Source: Rhizobium esperanzae
GTDB taxonomy: Bacteria; Pseudomonadota; Alphaproteobacteria; Rhizobiales; Rhizobiaceae
NCBI RefSeq assembly: GCF_014197615.1
Contig: NZ_JACIFY010000017.1
Span: forward strand, 106,549 to 170,548
DNA: 64,000 nucleotides
Reading direction: 5' to 3'
Position numbers and translations under genes: made by a program. The first letter of the stretch is position 1. Each line of letters begins with the position of its first letter. Positions 33,627 to 43,444 of this stretch are shown piece after piece. The notes beneath the pieces were generated by a model, which did no database searches, was not told where the DNA came from, and was given only the letters and a program-made list of their open reading frames with translations.

Positions 33627-34283
33627 TCAGGCTAACCATTGCATGACGAGATAGACGCCGGCCTTCACCAGACCGTAGATCACGCCCCCGGCGATGACCA
33701 GCGACACCGCCGTCATCACGAAACCGCCGAGCGCAAAGAGCCCGTCACGGCCCATGATACCGAAGGCAAAGACCGAAATGGTGATCGCCGGCAGAATGTT
33801 GCCGAGCGGAACCGGCAGCACCAGCACGATCGACAGCAGCAGGCAGGCGAGACCGGCCAGATATTCCGCCGGCGGCTCGGCGAAGATCGCAAGCCTCGGC
33901 TTGAGCATGCGCTCCGCCCAGGCGAGCCAGCGATGGATGCGCCCGACGATCGTCTCGAAATCCTCCCGCCGCATCGACCGGTCGGCGATCGCCCTCGGCA
34001 GCCAGGGTTTCAGACCGAAGGTCAATTGGACTGCCAGGAACACCAGCGGGGCGCCGAGCAGGGCCGAGGTGCCCGGCGGCGTGGGGAAGGCGTTCGGCAG
34101 CGCGAAAATCAGCATCAACGCGCTGATCGCCCTGTCGCCCATGGTTTGGAACAAATCGCCGATGGAAATCCGCTCCCGGCTCCGATCGGCGGCCATCTGC
34201 CGCAGGATGGATGAAAGGCGGCGGCCTTTGGGACGTGGTCTTCGGCTTCTGCGTCTGTCGGTATCGGCGTTTTCGATTGTCAT
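33627..34283 (-). CDS. exoD: ExoD-family membrane protein
   Basis: 218 aa. A basic N-terminus (RRRSRRPRPKGRRLSSILRQ) precedes the ExoD core: ISIGDLFQTMGDRAISALML, then FALPNAFPTPPGTSALLGAPLV and four hydrophobic helices. ExoD in Sinorhizobium affects exopolysaccharide production and growth at alkaline pH; the biochemical role is unknown. The start at 34283 follows from the family layout. Confidence 0.85.
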   Translation of the reverse strand: MTIENADTDRRRSRRPRPKGRRLSSILRQMAADRSRERISIGDLFQTMGDRAISALMLIFALPNAFPTPPGTSALLGAPLVFLAVQLTFGLKPWLPRAIADRSMRREDFETIVGRIHRWLAWAERMLKPRLAIFAEPPAEYLAGLACLLLSIVLVLPVPLGNILPAITISVFAFGIMGRDGLFALGGFVMTAVSLVIAGGVIYGLVKAGVYLVMQWLA

Positions 34284-34493
34284 GGATCCGGGAAATGATG
34301 GAAGTGTAGAGCCGAATTCTGGCGGCGCAATATGCCAATTGAATGACTTGCGGGGTGAGAAATTTCGGCCCCGCCGGGCAGAGGGGCGATACACGGCACA
34401 ACCCTGAACCCGACGCCAAATGAAAAGCTTGTAATTCCGACCCAACAGTGCGAGCAGACGCTCTGCAGGACCCTGAGAAACGGCAGAGTGGCA

Positions 34494-35411
34494 ATGATCA
34501 TTTCATTCGACATCGGCGGCTCCGCCATCAAGGGCGGCATCGCCCGCTCCGAGACGGATATCGCTCCCCTCGGCCGCCGCCCCACGCCTCGGGATGATTT
34601 CGCCGCTTTCGTCGAGACCCTGCGCTCCATCATCGCCGAGACCGGCGAAGAGCCGAGCCGCATCGCGCTGTCCATCGCCGGTGTCGTCGATCCCGATACG
34701 CAGCGCCTGATCTGCGCCAATATTCCCTGCATCCACGACCGCACGCTCGCGGTCGATCTCGAAGCTGAACTCGGCTTGCCCGTCCTGATCGCCAACGACG
34801 CCGACTGTTTCGCCATGGCCGAAGCCGGTCTCGGCGCCGGCCGCGGCCACCGCATCGTCTTCGGCGCCATCCTCGGCACCGGCGTCGGCGGCGGCCTGGT
34901 TGCCGACGGGCGCCTCGTCAACGAGGCCGGCGGCTTTGCCGGCGAATGGGGTCACGGCCCGATCATCGCATCCGCAGCCGGCAATCCGCCTGTGGCCATC
35001 CCCGCCTATGCCTGCGGCTGCGGCCAGAAGGGCTGCGTCGACACCATCGGCGGCGCCCGTGGCCTGGAGCGGCTGCACCGAACGCTGCACGATCTCGACC
35101 TTTCCAGCGAGGAGATCATCGGTCAGTGGCGGCATGGGGAGGAGAAGGCGACGCGCACCATCGACGTCTATGTCGATCTCGTCGCCTCGCCCTTGGCGCT
35201 GACGATCAACATAACAGGCGCGACCATCGTGCCGGTCGGCGGCGGGCTTTCCAATGTCGAGCCGCTGCTTGCCGAACTCGACCAGGCAGTGCGCGCCCGC
35301 ATCCTGCGCAAGTTCGAGCGCCCGCTGGTGGTGCCCAGCCAATGCCGCATCGAACCCGGCTTGATCGGCGCAGCCCTGCTGGGGCTGAAGGCCGAAGCGG
35401 TCGCGTCTTAA
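34494..35411 (+). CDS. ROK-family sugar kinase (N-acetylglucosamine kinase-like)
   Basis: 305 aa. The phosphate motif FDIGGSAIKGG, the ROK glycine motif ILGTGVGGGLV, EWGHG and the zinc site CGCGQKGCVDT are all visible. Likely phosphorylates N-acetylglucosamine or a related hexosamine in the cytoplasm. It is convergent with the GH20 hexosaminidase (4-bp overlap), which would release that sugar. A GTG two codons upstream (34488) is an alternative start. Confidence 0.85.
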   Translation: MIISFDIGGSAIKGGIARSETDIAPLGRRPTPRDDFAAFVETLRSIIAETGEEPSRIALSIAGVVDPDTQRLICANIPCIHDRTLAVDLEAELGLPVLIANDADCFAMAEAGLGAGRGHRIVFGAILGTGVGGGLVADGRLVNEAGGFAGEWGHGPIIASAAGNPPVAIPAYACGCGQKGCVDTIGGARGLERLHRTLHDLDLSSEEIIGQWRHGEEKATRTIDVYVDLVASPLALTINITGATIVPVGGGLSNVEPLLAELDQAVRARILRKFERPLVVPSQCRIEPGLIGAALLGLKAEAVAS

Positions 35412-37318
35412 AGCATCGGCCACATTCGCACGATCGCCGCGAACCGATCCCAGTCCTTGCGCGCCAAAGGCGTCCACGCCGCTTCGGCGATGGCCGGAAG
35501 ACGCGGGAAGACCAGTCGGTTGAATTGGGCGCGCGAGGCGATGTTGCCGCTCCAGATACAGGCCTGGATGCCGCGCATCTTCCCCTTCAGCGCCTCCGGC
35601 AGCTCGGCCTCGGCCTCATAAGCATAAGTGCGCTCGGGCGGCGTAAAACCCGCCCAGCTAGCGCCGGGCTCGGACCAGGCTTGCGCCTGCGCCATGTCGA
35701 GATAATAGGCTTGCCCCGGCGTCATCACCACGTCGTAACCATCCTCAGCCAACTCGATGCCGAGTTCGGGCCTTTCCCAAGCCATCAGCAGCGTGCCGTC
35801 GCGGTCGACGCCGCCGCCATGCGAGACCTCGTTCCAGCCGGCGAGCTTCCTGCCGCGTTTCGACAGCATGGTCCTGATGCGTTTCAGGAAATAGGATTGC
35901 AGCTCGGCGGTGCCGGCAAGTTTTTCCCGCTTCATCAGTACCTTGCAGGCCGGCGAGGAACGCCAGGCTTCATGCGCCACCTCGTCGCCGCCGATATGGA
36001 CATAAGCGCTGGGAAACAGCGCCGCCATTTCGTCGAACACCTTGCCGAGGAATTCGTAGGTGAATTCGACCGCCGGATTGAGCGCGTTGTTGGCATAGCC
36101 CTGCGGCGAACGATAACTGCCCGGCGGCTCCTGCCGGTCGGCGAGATCGGGCAGCGCTGACAGCGCCGCGGCGCTGTGGCCGGGAATATCGATTTCCGGC
36201 AGCACCTCGACATGCAGAAAGCCAGCATGCGCAACGATGCGCCTGACGTCATCCTGCGTATAGTGGCCGGCAGACGCCTCCGACCCATCGCTGAACTCCG
36301 GCATAAGCGCCCCGTCCGGGCCGCGCTGTGCGCCGGTTTCCGTCAGCTGGGGATAGGCCTTGATCTCCAGTCGCCAGGCTTCGTCGTCGGTCAGGTGCCA
36401 GTGGAAAATATTGAGCTTGTTCCAGGCGAGGATATCGATCAGCCGCATGACGTCCGCCACCGGATAGAACCGCCCCGACACATCGAGATGGCAGCCGCGC
36501 CACTCATGGCGCGGCTGGTCGGCGATCGTGCCGAAATTGGGAAATTGGAAGCGCTCGCGATCGGCGCGGGCGCCGTGCAGCAATTGCGCCAGGCTGATCA
36601 GCCCGTATTGCCGCCCGGCTGCATCCGCACTCGAAAGCACGACCTCATGGGCGGAGAAACGCAGTTCGTAAGCGAAGGCGGCGATCGACGATTCGGTGAC
36701 GAAACGAATGGCCCGCCCGCCTTTGACGGCAACAAGCGAGAATGGCGCGTCATCGGCCGGATAAAGCCGCTGGTAAAGTGCAAGAACCAGAGAGAGCGCC
36801 TTGATCGTATCGGGCCGGGTTCTTTCGGCGGGATAGAGGACGACCGGCAGATTTCCCGCTTTCAGAGCGAGCGACAGCGGCCAGGGCAGCAGCGCATAGG
36901 GTTCGTCGACCCGGCCCGGCGGCAGAAGCGGCGGCGACACACCGCCATCCCGGCTTTCAAGCATGAGATCGCCGAAACCGATCGCAACGCGACGGCCGTC
37001 ATCGAGCGTCAGACGGGCCGATCGGATGCCGTCCGTCCTATGTTTGGGTTCGTCGGCCAGCCCCTCGACGGTGAATCGCCAGTGGCCGCCCGGGGCAATG
37101 CTCAGCCCCTCGGGCGGCTGGAATTCGTGGAAATTCGCAACCTGTCGCGTCAGGCTGGCGCCGTGGCAAACATATGTGTCGGCAACCCGCGTCGGCGACG
37201 TATAGGCGAGCGAAAATCCGGAAAGCGGCTCGGGTGAAAGATTGAAGAGCGTCAAGGTCAAACGTCCCGGACTGCCCTCGACCGGGCTCCAGCTTGCTTC
37301 CAGATGGTAGTCGGCCAT
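35408..37318 (-). CDS. GH20 beta-N-acetylhexosaminidase
   Basis: 636 aa. An N-terminal carbohydrate-binding-like region and GH20b domain are followed by the catalytic barrel with HLTDDEAWR and the Asp-Glu pair in YVHIGGDEVAHEAW, which supports substrate-assisted cleavage of terminal GlcNAc. I see no signal peptide (MADYHLEASW), so it is probably cytoplasmic and acts on imported oligosaccharides such as chitobiose. GGAGG precedes the ATG at 37318. Convergent with the ROK kinase. Confidence 0.9.
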   Translation of the reverse strand: MADYHLEASWSPVEGSPGRLTLTLFNLSPEPLSGFSLAYTSPTRVADTYVCHGASLTRQVANFHEFQPPEGLSIAPGGHWRFTVEGLADEPKHRTDGIRSARLTLDDGRRVAIGFGDLMLESRDGGVSPPLLPPGRVDEPYALLPWPLSLALKAGNLPVVLYPAERTRPDTIKALSLVLALYQRLYPADDAPFSLVAVKGGRAIRFVTESSIAAFAYELRFSAHEVVLSSADAAGRQYGLISLAQLLHGARADRERFQFPNFGTIADQPRHEWRGCHLDVSGRFYPVADVMRLIDILAWNKLNIFHWHLTDDEAWRLEIKAYPQLTETGAQRGPDGALMPEFSDGSEASAGHYTQDDVRRIVAHAGFLHVEVLPEIDIPGHSAAALSALPDLADRQEPPGSYRSPQGYANNALNPAVEFTYEFLGKVFDEMAALFPSAYVHIGGDEVAHEAWRSSPACKVLMKREKLAGTAELQSYFLKRIRTMLSKRGRKLAGWNEVSHGGGVDRDGTLLMAWERPELGIELAEDGYDVVMTPGQAYYLDMAQAQAWSEPGASWAGFTPPERTYAYEAEAELPEALKGKMRGIQACIWSGNIASRAQFNRLVFPRLPAIAEAAWTPLARKDWDRFAAIVRMWPML

Positions 37319-37555
37319 GGTCGTGCCTCCACCGCAAACTGACTGGCGGCAATGCATCGCCGAGATCGCGGCTGGTCTCCCGGCATGCTTTCGCAAACTT
37401 AACTTCTTTAAGGCGGCAATGGAATCGGCCGCTCGAATTCAAAGCGGAGCGAAGCAGCGCGGCCTCGTGGAATGACGATGGAATAACGAGTGGGGGCGGT
37501 TCGCGTTTCCGTGAACCGCCCAAAATGCGCGCTTTGACTGGCTCGCACCTTGCAA

Positions 37556-37583
37556 AGGAAAACGGCGCGGCTTTCGCCGCGCC
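37556..37583 (-). terminator. intrinsic terminator of the RND operon
   Basis: GGCGCGGC (37564-37571) pairs with GCCGCGCC (37576-37583) around a 4-nt loop; the minus strand then reads GTTTTCCTTT. It lies 5 bp after the RND stop. A further 9-bp stem (GGGCGGTTC/GAACCGCCC, 37494-37521) lies in the GH20 upstream region. Confidence 0.7.
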
Positions 37584-37587
37584 GCCT

Positions 37588-40500
37588 TCACTCGGCTGCC
37601 AACGCCGGCGGATGTCTGTCATCCGCCTCTTCCTGGATGGCGTCGGCATCCCGGCCTGGCTCGTCCTTCGCCTTCGGCTCGCGGCCGAAGAAAAGGGCGT
37701 AACCGGCGGGCAGAACCAGAATGGTAAGCACTGTCGCAACCAGGATGCCGCCCATCATCGCGTAGGCGAGCGGACCCCAGAAGACGCCGCGCGAGATCGG
37801 GATCAGCGCTAGCACGGCGGTCAGCGCCGTCAGCATGATCGGCCGGAAACGCCGCACGGCAGCACCGACGATCGCCTCCTGCCGGTGCATGCCGGCCTTG
37901 ATATCCTGATCGATCTGATCGACCAGGATGATCGAGTTGCGCATGATGATGCCGAGCAGCGCGATGACGCCGAGGATCGCGACGAAGCCGAAAGGCGCGC
38001 CGCTGATCAGCAAAGCGGCCGCAGCCCCGATGATGCCGAGCGGCCCGGTGGCAAGCACCAGCATCGCCTTGCCGAAATGCTGCAACTGCACCATCAGCAG
38101 CACGATGATGACGGCCAGCATGATCGGCGCCTTGGCGGCGATCGACATCTGGCTTTCCGCCGCATCCTCGGCGCCGCCCTGGATCTCGACGTTATAGCCG
38201 GCCGGCAGGCTGTCGCGCAGGTCCTTCATGTCGGCATACATCTTCATGACGACGTCGTTCGGCTGCACACCATCCGGCAGCGTCGCGCGCACCGTGATCG
38301 TCGGCAGCCGGTCCCGCCGCCATTCGATGCCCTGCTCCATGACGGGCACGACCTTGGCGACCTGCGAGACCGGCACGAAGCCGCCGAAATCCGTCGGCAC
38401 GTAGACCGAATTGACTGCCGACAGCAGCGAGCGGCTGGCATCCGGCTCGCGGGCGACGATCGAGACCGTCTCCTCGCCGTCGCGGAAATCGTCGAGCGCA
38501 GCACCTGACATGGCGGTCTGCAACATCTGGCGCACGCGCTGCGAGGTGACGCCGAGCGCCCGGGCACGGTCCTGGTCGATCACCAGCTTCATTGCCGGCA
38601 CCGGTTCCAGCCAGTCGTCATGGATGGCGCCGAGCATCGGATTGGCCACAAAGCGCGCCTTTACCTGATCGGCGATCGCTCGCACTTCCTGGCGGTCAGG
38701 CCCCATGATGCGCATCTGCACCGGCCAGCCTGTGGGCGGGCCGAGGAAGAGCCGGTCGACCTTGCCGCGGATCGATGGGAAATCTTCCGCCAGGATAGTG
38801 CGCAGCTTGACGATCAGCCGCTCGCGCGCCGGCTCGTCCTTGGCCATGACGAGAAGCTGGGCGAAGTTCGGGTTACGCAGCTGCTGGTCGAGCGGCAGGA
38901 AGAAGCGCGGCGCGCCTTCGCCGATATAGGTGGCGATGAACCGCTTGTCGGGATCATCCATCATCTTCGCTTCGAGCGCCTTTGCCTGCACCTCGACTTC
39001 CCGAATGCTGGTGCCCTCGGGCAGCCAGAGATCGACGAGAATCTCGGGCCGCGAGGATTGCGGGAAGAAATTCTGCGGAATGAACTGGAACGCCCAGAGG
39101 CTGGTGACGAAGGTGCCAAGCGTCAAGAGCAGCACAATCACCCGGTGGCGCACCGCCCAGCCGACCGTGCCGCGCAGACGGCGATAGAAGCCGGTGTCGA
39201 AAGCACCGTGATGCTCGCCGGCGTGATGGCGCTGCTTGAGGATCATGTAGCCGAGCCATGGCGTGAAATAGACCGCGACGAACCACGAGGTCACCAGCGC
39301 GATGCCGACGACGTAAAACAGCGAACGAACATATTCGCCGGCCGTCGATGCGGCGAAACCGACGGGAATGAAGCCGGCCGTGGTGATCAGCGTGCCGGTC
39401 AGCATCGGGAAGGCGGTCGAGGAATAGGCGAAACTTGCCGCCTCGATCTTGACCAGCCCCTCTTCCAGCTTCCGCTCCATCATCTCGACGACGATCATCG
39501 CATCGTCGACCAGCAGTCCGAGCGCGATGATAAGCGCACCGAGCGAAATACGCTGCAGGTCGATGCCGAGTTCGTACATCAATGCGAAGGTGGCAGCGAG
39601 CACCAGCGGAATGGCGATGGCGATGACGAGACCCGAGCGCCAGCCGATCGACAGGAACGAGACGACGAGCACGATGACAAGCGCTTCGCCGAGCGCATGC
39701 ATGAATTCGCTGACCGCATCCGTCACCACGTCGGGCTGGTTGGCGATCTGATCGACGGCGACGCCGTAAGGCAGAGCCTCCTCGAAGCGCTGATAGGTCG
39801 CCTCCACACCCTTGCCGACGTCGGTGACGTTGAAGCCCTTGGCCATGACGACGCCGACCTGCACGCTGTCATGACCGTTGAAACGGTACTTGCGCTGATA
39901 GGGATCTTCGAGCCCGGAACTGACGGTGGCAATATCGCCGAGGCGCGTCACCTGGCCGCCGGCGCGAAGGCTGAGCTCGCGGATATCGGCCGCCTTCTTG
40001 ACGTCGCCTTCGACGGAAATTCGCACCGAGCGCAGGCCGGTATCGACGGAACCGGCCGGATCAATATTGTTCTGGCCCTTGATGGCGTTTTGCAGATCGA
40101 GGATCGTCAGGCCGCGCTCGGCGAGCGCCTTGGACGAAACGTCGATATAGATCTTCTCAGGCTGGTCGCCGATGATGACGGCCTTCTCGACACCCGGTGT
40201 CGTCAGCAGCATGTCGCGCGCCTGGATCGCGAATTTCTTCAGTTCCGGATAGGAATAGCCGTCGCCGCTGATCGAATGCAGCGTGATGAAAGTATCGCCG
40301 AACTCGTCGTTGAAATAAGGGCCGAGCAGGCCCTGCGGCAGCTCGCTCGCAATGTCGCCGACCTTCTTGCGCACCTGGTAAAAGGCGTCCGCAACCTCCT
40401 GCGAATTGGTATCGCCCTTGACCTGCAGGGTGATGATCGCGCTGCCGGCCCGGGTATAGGACTTGACCCAGTCGATATGCGGCGTTTCCTGCAGCTTGCG

Positions 40501-40734
40501 CTCGATCTTGTTGACGACCTGGTCTTCCATTTCCTGGATGGAAGCGCCCGGCCAGATCGCCTGCACGACCATGACGCGGAAAGTGAATTCCGGGTCCTCG
40601 CGCTGGCCCATGCGCATCAGGCCGAGCACGCCGGTAATGATGATCAGCCCGAAGAGGAAGCGCGCGATGCTCGGATGTCCGATCGCCCAGCGCGAAAGAT
40701 TGAAGGGCCGCTTTTCGGTGGTGTTGGCGTCCAT
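37588..40734 (-). CDS. RND-family efflux permease
   Basis: 1048 aa, the usual length for an HAE-type RND pump. The N-terminal membrane helix (SIARFLFGLIIITGVLGLMR), two large periplasmic loops and two sets of membrane helices are present, with the proton-relay region LIIALGLLVDDAMIVVEMME in helix 4. It exports hydrophobic toxicants or drugs by proton antiport, with the adjacent membrane-fusion protein and an outer-membrane channel encoded elsewhere. Third gene of tetR-mfp-rnd, 86 nt after mfp. Confidence 0.92.
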   Translation of the reverse strand: MDANTTEKRPFNLSRWAIGHPSIARFLFGLIIITGVLGLMRMGQREDPEFTFRVMVVQAIWPGASIQEMEDQVVNKIERKLQETPHIDWVKSYTRAGSAIITLQVKGDTNSQEVADAFYQVRKKVGDIASELPQGLLGPYFNDEFGDTFITLHSISGDGYSYPELKKFAIQARDMLLTTPGVEKAVIIGDQPEKIYIDVSSKALAERGLTILDLQNAIKGQNNIDPAGSVDTGLRSVRISVEGDVKKAADIRELSLRAGGQVTRLGDIATVSSGLEDPYQRKYRFNGHDSVQVGVVMAKGFNVTDVGKGVEATYQRFEEALPYGVAVDQIANQPDVVTDAVSEFMHALGEALVIVLVVSFLSIGWRSGLVIAIAIPLVLAATFALMYELGIDLQRISLGALIIALGLLVDDAMIVVEMMERKLEEGLVKIEAASFAYSSTAFPMLTGTLITTAGFIPVGFAASTAGEYVRSLFYVVGIALVTSWFVAVYFTPWLGYMILKQRHHAGEHHGAFDTGFYRRLRGTVGWAVRHRVIVLLLTLGTFVTSLWAFQFIPQNFFPQSSRPEILVDLWLPEGTSIREVEVQAKALEAKMMDDPDKRFIATYIGEGAPRFFLPLDQQLRNPNFAQLLVMAKDEPARERLIVKLRTILAEDFPSIRGKVDRLFLGPPTGWPVQMRIMGPDRQEVRAIADQVKARFVANPMLGAIHDDWLEPVPAMKLVIDQDRARALGVTSQRVRQMLQTAMSGAALDDFRDGEETVSIVAREPDASRSLLSAVNSVYVPTDFGGFVPVSQVAKVVPVMEQGIEWRRDRLPTITVRATLPDGVQPNDVVMKMYADMKDLRDSLPAGYNVEIQGGAEDAAESQMSIAAKAPIMLAVIIVLLMVQLQHFGKAMLVLATGPLGIIGAAAALLISGAPFGFVAILGVIALLGIIMRNSIILVDQIDQDIKAGMHRQEAIVGAAVRRFRPIMLTALTAVLALIPISRGVFWGPLAYAMMGGILVATVLTILVLPAGYALFFGREPKAKDEPGRDADAIQEEADDRHPPALAAE

Positions 40735-40820
40735 GGTCTTAATCCCTTTGGAACATGATGCCGAAAAGTCTCAGCGGTTCTCGAGCGAACATCATGCTCA
40801 AATGACTTTGATTTGCGCGA

Positions 40821-41960
40821 TCAACGCACGGTCTGATCGGTATCGGCCAGAGCCGACTGCTGTTCCGGCACCTTCACCTTCAGGTTTTCGCTCATGAACT
40901 GTGTGCCGGCCGAAACGACAAGATCGCCGGTGTCGAGGCCCTCGGTCACATGCACGCCGTCGCCGGTGAAATCGGCGACCTTGATGTCGCGGCCATGCAC
41001 AGTCGCCGTCGCGCGATCGACGGTCCAGACCATCTGCTTGCCGTCCTTCACAGCAAGCGCGCTGAGCGGGATCGAGACATAGCTGTTGCCATTGCTGACG
41101 TCGGCCTCGATGGTCGCCGTCATGCCGAGCAATACCTGAGGATCGTTCGGCAGGCTCACCCGGACTGCAAATGTGCGCGACTGCTGGTCGGCACTGCCGG
41201 AAACCTCACGCACCTTGCCGTCAAGCACCAGCCGGTCGTCGGCCCAGAAGCTTGCCTTGACTGTCTTGCCGGGCTTGAATTCGGCAATGTCGTTTTCCGG
41301 AACGGCAATCTGCACTTCCTTCTCACCGTCGACGGCAACGGTGACGACGGGAGTGCCCGAGGCAACGACCTGGCCGACATCGGCATTGATCGTCGTGACA
41401 ATCCCGTTGTAGTCGGCCTTCAGCTCCGCATAACTCACCTGGTTCTTCGCCTGGTCGAGCGCCGAGGCGGCGGCATCGCGGTTTGAAACGGCCTGATCGT
41501 AACTGAGCGAAGCCTGCTCGAGCTGGGATTTCGGCGAAACATTCTTGTCGAAGAGCTGCTGATTGCGCTTGTTGACGAGATCGGCGGTTTCAACGCCTTT
41601 TTCGGCGGCCGCGAGATTGGCTTCCGCGGTCTTGACCGCCAGCTGGTAGTCGGTGGAGTCCATCCGGGCGAGAACGTCGCCCGGCTTCACCTTGTCGCCG
41701 ATATCGACGAGGCGTTCGGTGATCTTGCCGGCAACGCGAAAGCCGAGGTTCATCTCGGTGCGCGCCTTGACCGAGCCCGAATAATCGAGCTTGCGCGTGT
41801 CGCCGGCCTTGGCGATTTCGACGACCTTCACGGGCCGGATGACTTGCTTGACCTCGGCCTTCTCTTCCGAGCAGGCGGAAGCACCGATGCCGATGGCGCC
41901 GACGAGCAGGAGGCTGGCGGCGGACGGCATGCGGTGGCTGAGGGTCTTGAGCGAAAACAT
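40821..41960 (-). CDS. RND efflux membrane-fusion lipoprotein
   Basis: 379 aa. The signal peptide ends in a lipobox (GASAC), so it is lipid-anchored in the periplasm. Barrel-sandwich halves (RTEMNLGFRVAGKITERLVD, YAELKADYNGIVTTINADVG) flank a coiled-coil hairpin (about 110-170). CAGGAG precedes the ATG at 41960. It links the RND pump to an outer-membrane factor. Confidence 0.9.
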   Translation of the reverse strand: MFSLKTLSHRMPSAASLLLVGAIGIGASACSEEKAEVKQVIRPVKVVEIAKAGDTRKLDYSGSVKARTEMNLGFRVAGKITERLVDIGDKVKPGDVLARMDSTDYQLAVKTAEANLAAAEKGVETADLVNKRNQQLFDKNVSPKSQLEQASLSYDQAVSNRDAAASALDQAKNQVSYAELKADYNGIVTTINADVGQVVASGTPVVTVAVDGEKEVQIAVPENDIAEFKPGKTVKASFWADDRLVLDGKVREVSGSADQQSRTFAVRVSLPNDPQVLLGMTATIEADVSNGNSYVSIPLSALAVKDGKQMVWTVDRATATVHGRDIKVADFTGDGVHVTEGLDTGDLVVSAGTQFMSENLKVKVPEQQSALADTDQTVR

Positions 41961-42010
41961 CGTCCGCACTCCTGGATCGTTTCGGGGTTTTCGACGGCGG
42001 CTGCCGCCTG

Positions 42011-42619
42011 TTATTTCTTCAGCGCCCTGATCACATAATCGATCAGCTCGTCGACGCTTGCGCGGTTGGTTTTGGCAAGACATTGCGCCACCATCTGCGG
42101 ATGGCAGAGATTGATCGTCGCGGCGCCGAAACAGCGCGAGGCAACGACCGCGTCCTGCTCGGCGAACTCGCCGGCGGCAATGCCTTCGGCAATGATTTCG
42201 GCGATGAGATCATGGACGCGGTCGATATGTTTTTCGATGACGTGCCAGTCGCGCTCGATCGCGACGATGATCATCTCGTGCACCTTCATCTCGTCGAGCA
42301 TCAGATCGAGCGTCAATTGATGCTGGGTCTCGACATAGCGGCGCAGCCGCTCACTGGCGCTGATCGGCTGATGGCGGATGTCGTAGGCGATCTGATAGGC
42401 GGTGGCGAGCATGCGCCCGCAGAGCGCCTGGTGGATTTCCACCTTGGAGGCGAAAAAACGATAGATATTGGCCGGTGACATGCCGAGATCGCGGGCAATG
42501 TCGGCCACCGTCGTCTTGCTGTAACCGTAGTGACGAAACAGCCGCTCGGCCGCATCGAGAATGCGCGTGACATTCTCCTGTCGCGTGACGTCGAGCGTAT
42601 TTTCCGCGATGTCGTCCAT
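42011..42619 (-). CDS. TetR-family repressor of the RND operon
   Basis: 202 aa. HTH region ILDAAERLFRHYGYSKTTVA, DIARDLGMSPANIYRFFASK. It is the first gene of the efflux operon (50 nt before mfp, same strand) and has a perfect 14-bp-arm palindrome 20 bp upstream of its start, so it most probably represses its own operon. Confidence 0.9.
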   Translation of the reverse strand: MDDIAENTLDVTRQENVTRILDAAERLFRHYGYSKTTVADIARDLGMSPANIYRFFASKVEIHQALCGRMLATAYQIAYDIRHQPISASERLRRYVETQHQLTLDLMLDEMKVHEMIIVAIERDWHVIEKHIDRVHDLIAEIIAEGIAAGEFAEQDAVVASRCFGAATINLCHPQMVAQCLAKTNRASVDELIDYVIRALKK

Positions 42620-42638
42620 GAGTTTCGATGCCTCGATT

Positions 42639-42674
42639 TACGACTGACGAATTTTGAATTTCGTCAGTCGTAAA
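42639..42674. promoter_or_regulatory. long perfect palindrome upstream of tetR, candidate operator
   Basis: TTACGACTGACGAA (42639-42652) and TTCGTCAGTCGTAA (42661-42674) with an 8-nt spacer. This is the right place and shape for autorepression of the tetR-mfp-rnd operon. Confidence 0.8.
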
Positions 42675-42864
42675 ATATCAGGCGTCACTTGTCAATACCC
42701 AGCGGCGCAACGCAGCGATCTCAAAGGACGGGCAGCGCATCCTATGCGTGTCTATTTGGTAGATATAAGTGGGGATTGCGTCAAGCGATCGAACGATATC
42801 GAAAGCAAACGAAAAGTGCCGCGACGCAAAATGCGCGCGGCACATCGCCCTCGGCAGCAGCAGA

Positions 42865-43296
42865 TCAGCCGAGCTTGACGTCGAGCGTGATCGGAACGGC
42901 GGCGAGCGCCTTGGAAATCGGGCAGCCGGCCTTCGCCTTGTTGGCAAGCTCGGTGAAGGTCGCCTCATCGGCGCCGGGAATACGGCCGGAGAGGGAAAGA
43001 TGGATGGCGGTGACGGCAAAACCGCCCTCGACGCTTTCGAGCGTCACCTTTGCCGAGGTTTCCATGTGTTCGGCGGTGAAGCCGGCCTCGCCGAGGATCA
43101 GCGACAGCGCCATGGTGAAGCAACCGGCATGGGCTGCACCGATCAGCTCTTCCGGATTGGTGCCGGCAATGCCTTCGAAGCGGCTGGCAAAGCCGTAGGG
43201 ATAATCCTTCAGGGCGCCGCTCTGCGTCGAGATCAGGCCCTTGCCGTCCTTGAGGCCACCGCTCCAATGAGCCGAAGCCGTACGATTGATCTGCAT
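42865..43296 (-). CDS. OsmC-family peroxiredoxin
   Basis: 143 aa, OsmC subgroup. The catalytic cysteines are in GAAHAGCFTMALS and AKAGCPISKAL. It reduces organic hydroperoxides in the cytoplasm. Monocistronic, between the efflux operon and the sugar operon; 185 bp upstream of it towards tetR hold nothing I recognise apart from the tetR palindrome. Confidence 0.9.
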   Translation of the reverse strand: MQINRTASAHWSGGLKDGKGLISTQSGALKDYPYGFASRFEGIAGTNPEELIGAAHAGCFTMALSLILGEAGFTAEHMETSAKVTLESVEGGFAVTAIHLSLSGRIPGADEATFTELANKAKAGCPISKALAAVPITLDVKLG

Positions 43297-43444
43297 GCCG
43301 TCCTCCTGTTTTCGATTGAGCTTTCAGGCAGCGGCGCCGCCGCTCCAAGCCTGCGGAAGATCAGGTTAGCCTTCCCGACAGGCAATATAACGCTCTATCT
43401 GCAGAAGACGACAGGCGTGTAAAAATCAGCGTCGGCGATGCCTC

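Noticed and set aside
37480..37511. GGAATAA at 37480 as another ECF promoter
   Set aside because: No RTCTAG at the required distance (GCGTTT instead).
38620..40758. 712-codon open frame antisense to the RND pump
   Set aside because: Antisense shadow of a large, fully conserved gene; no domain seen.
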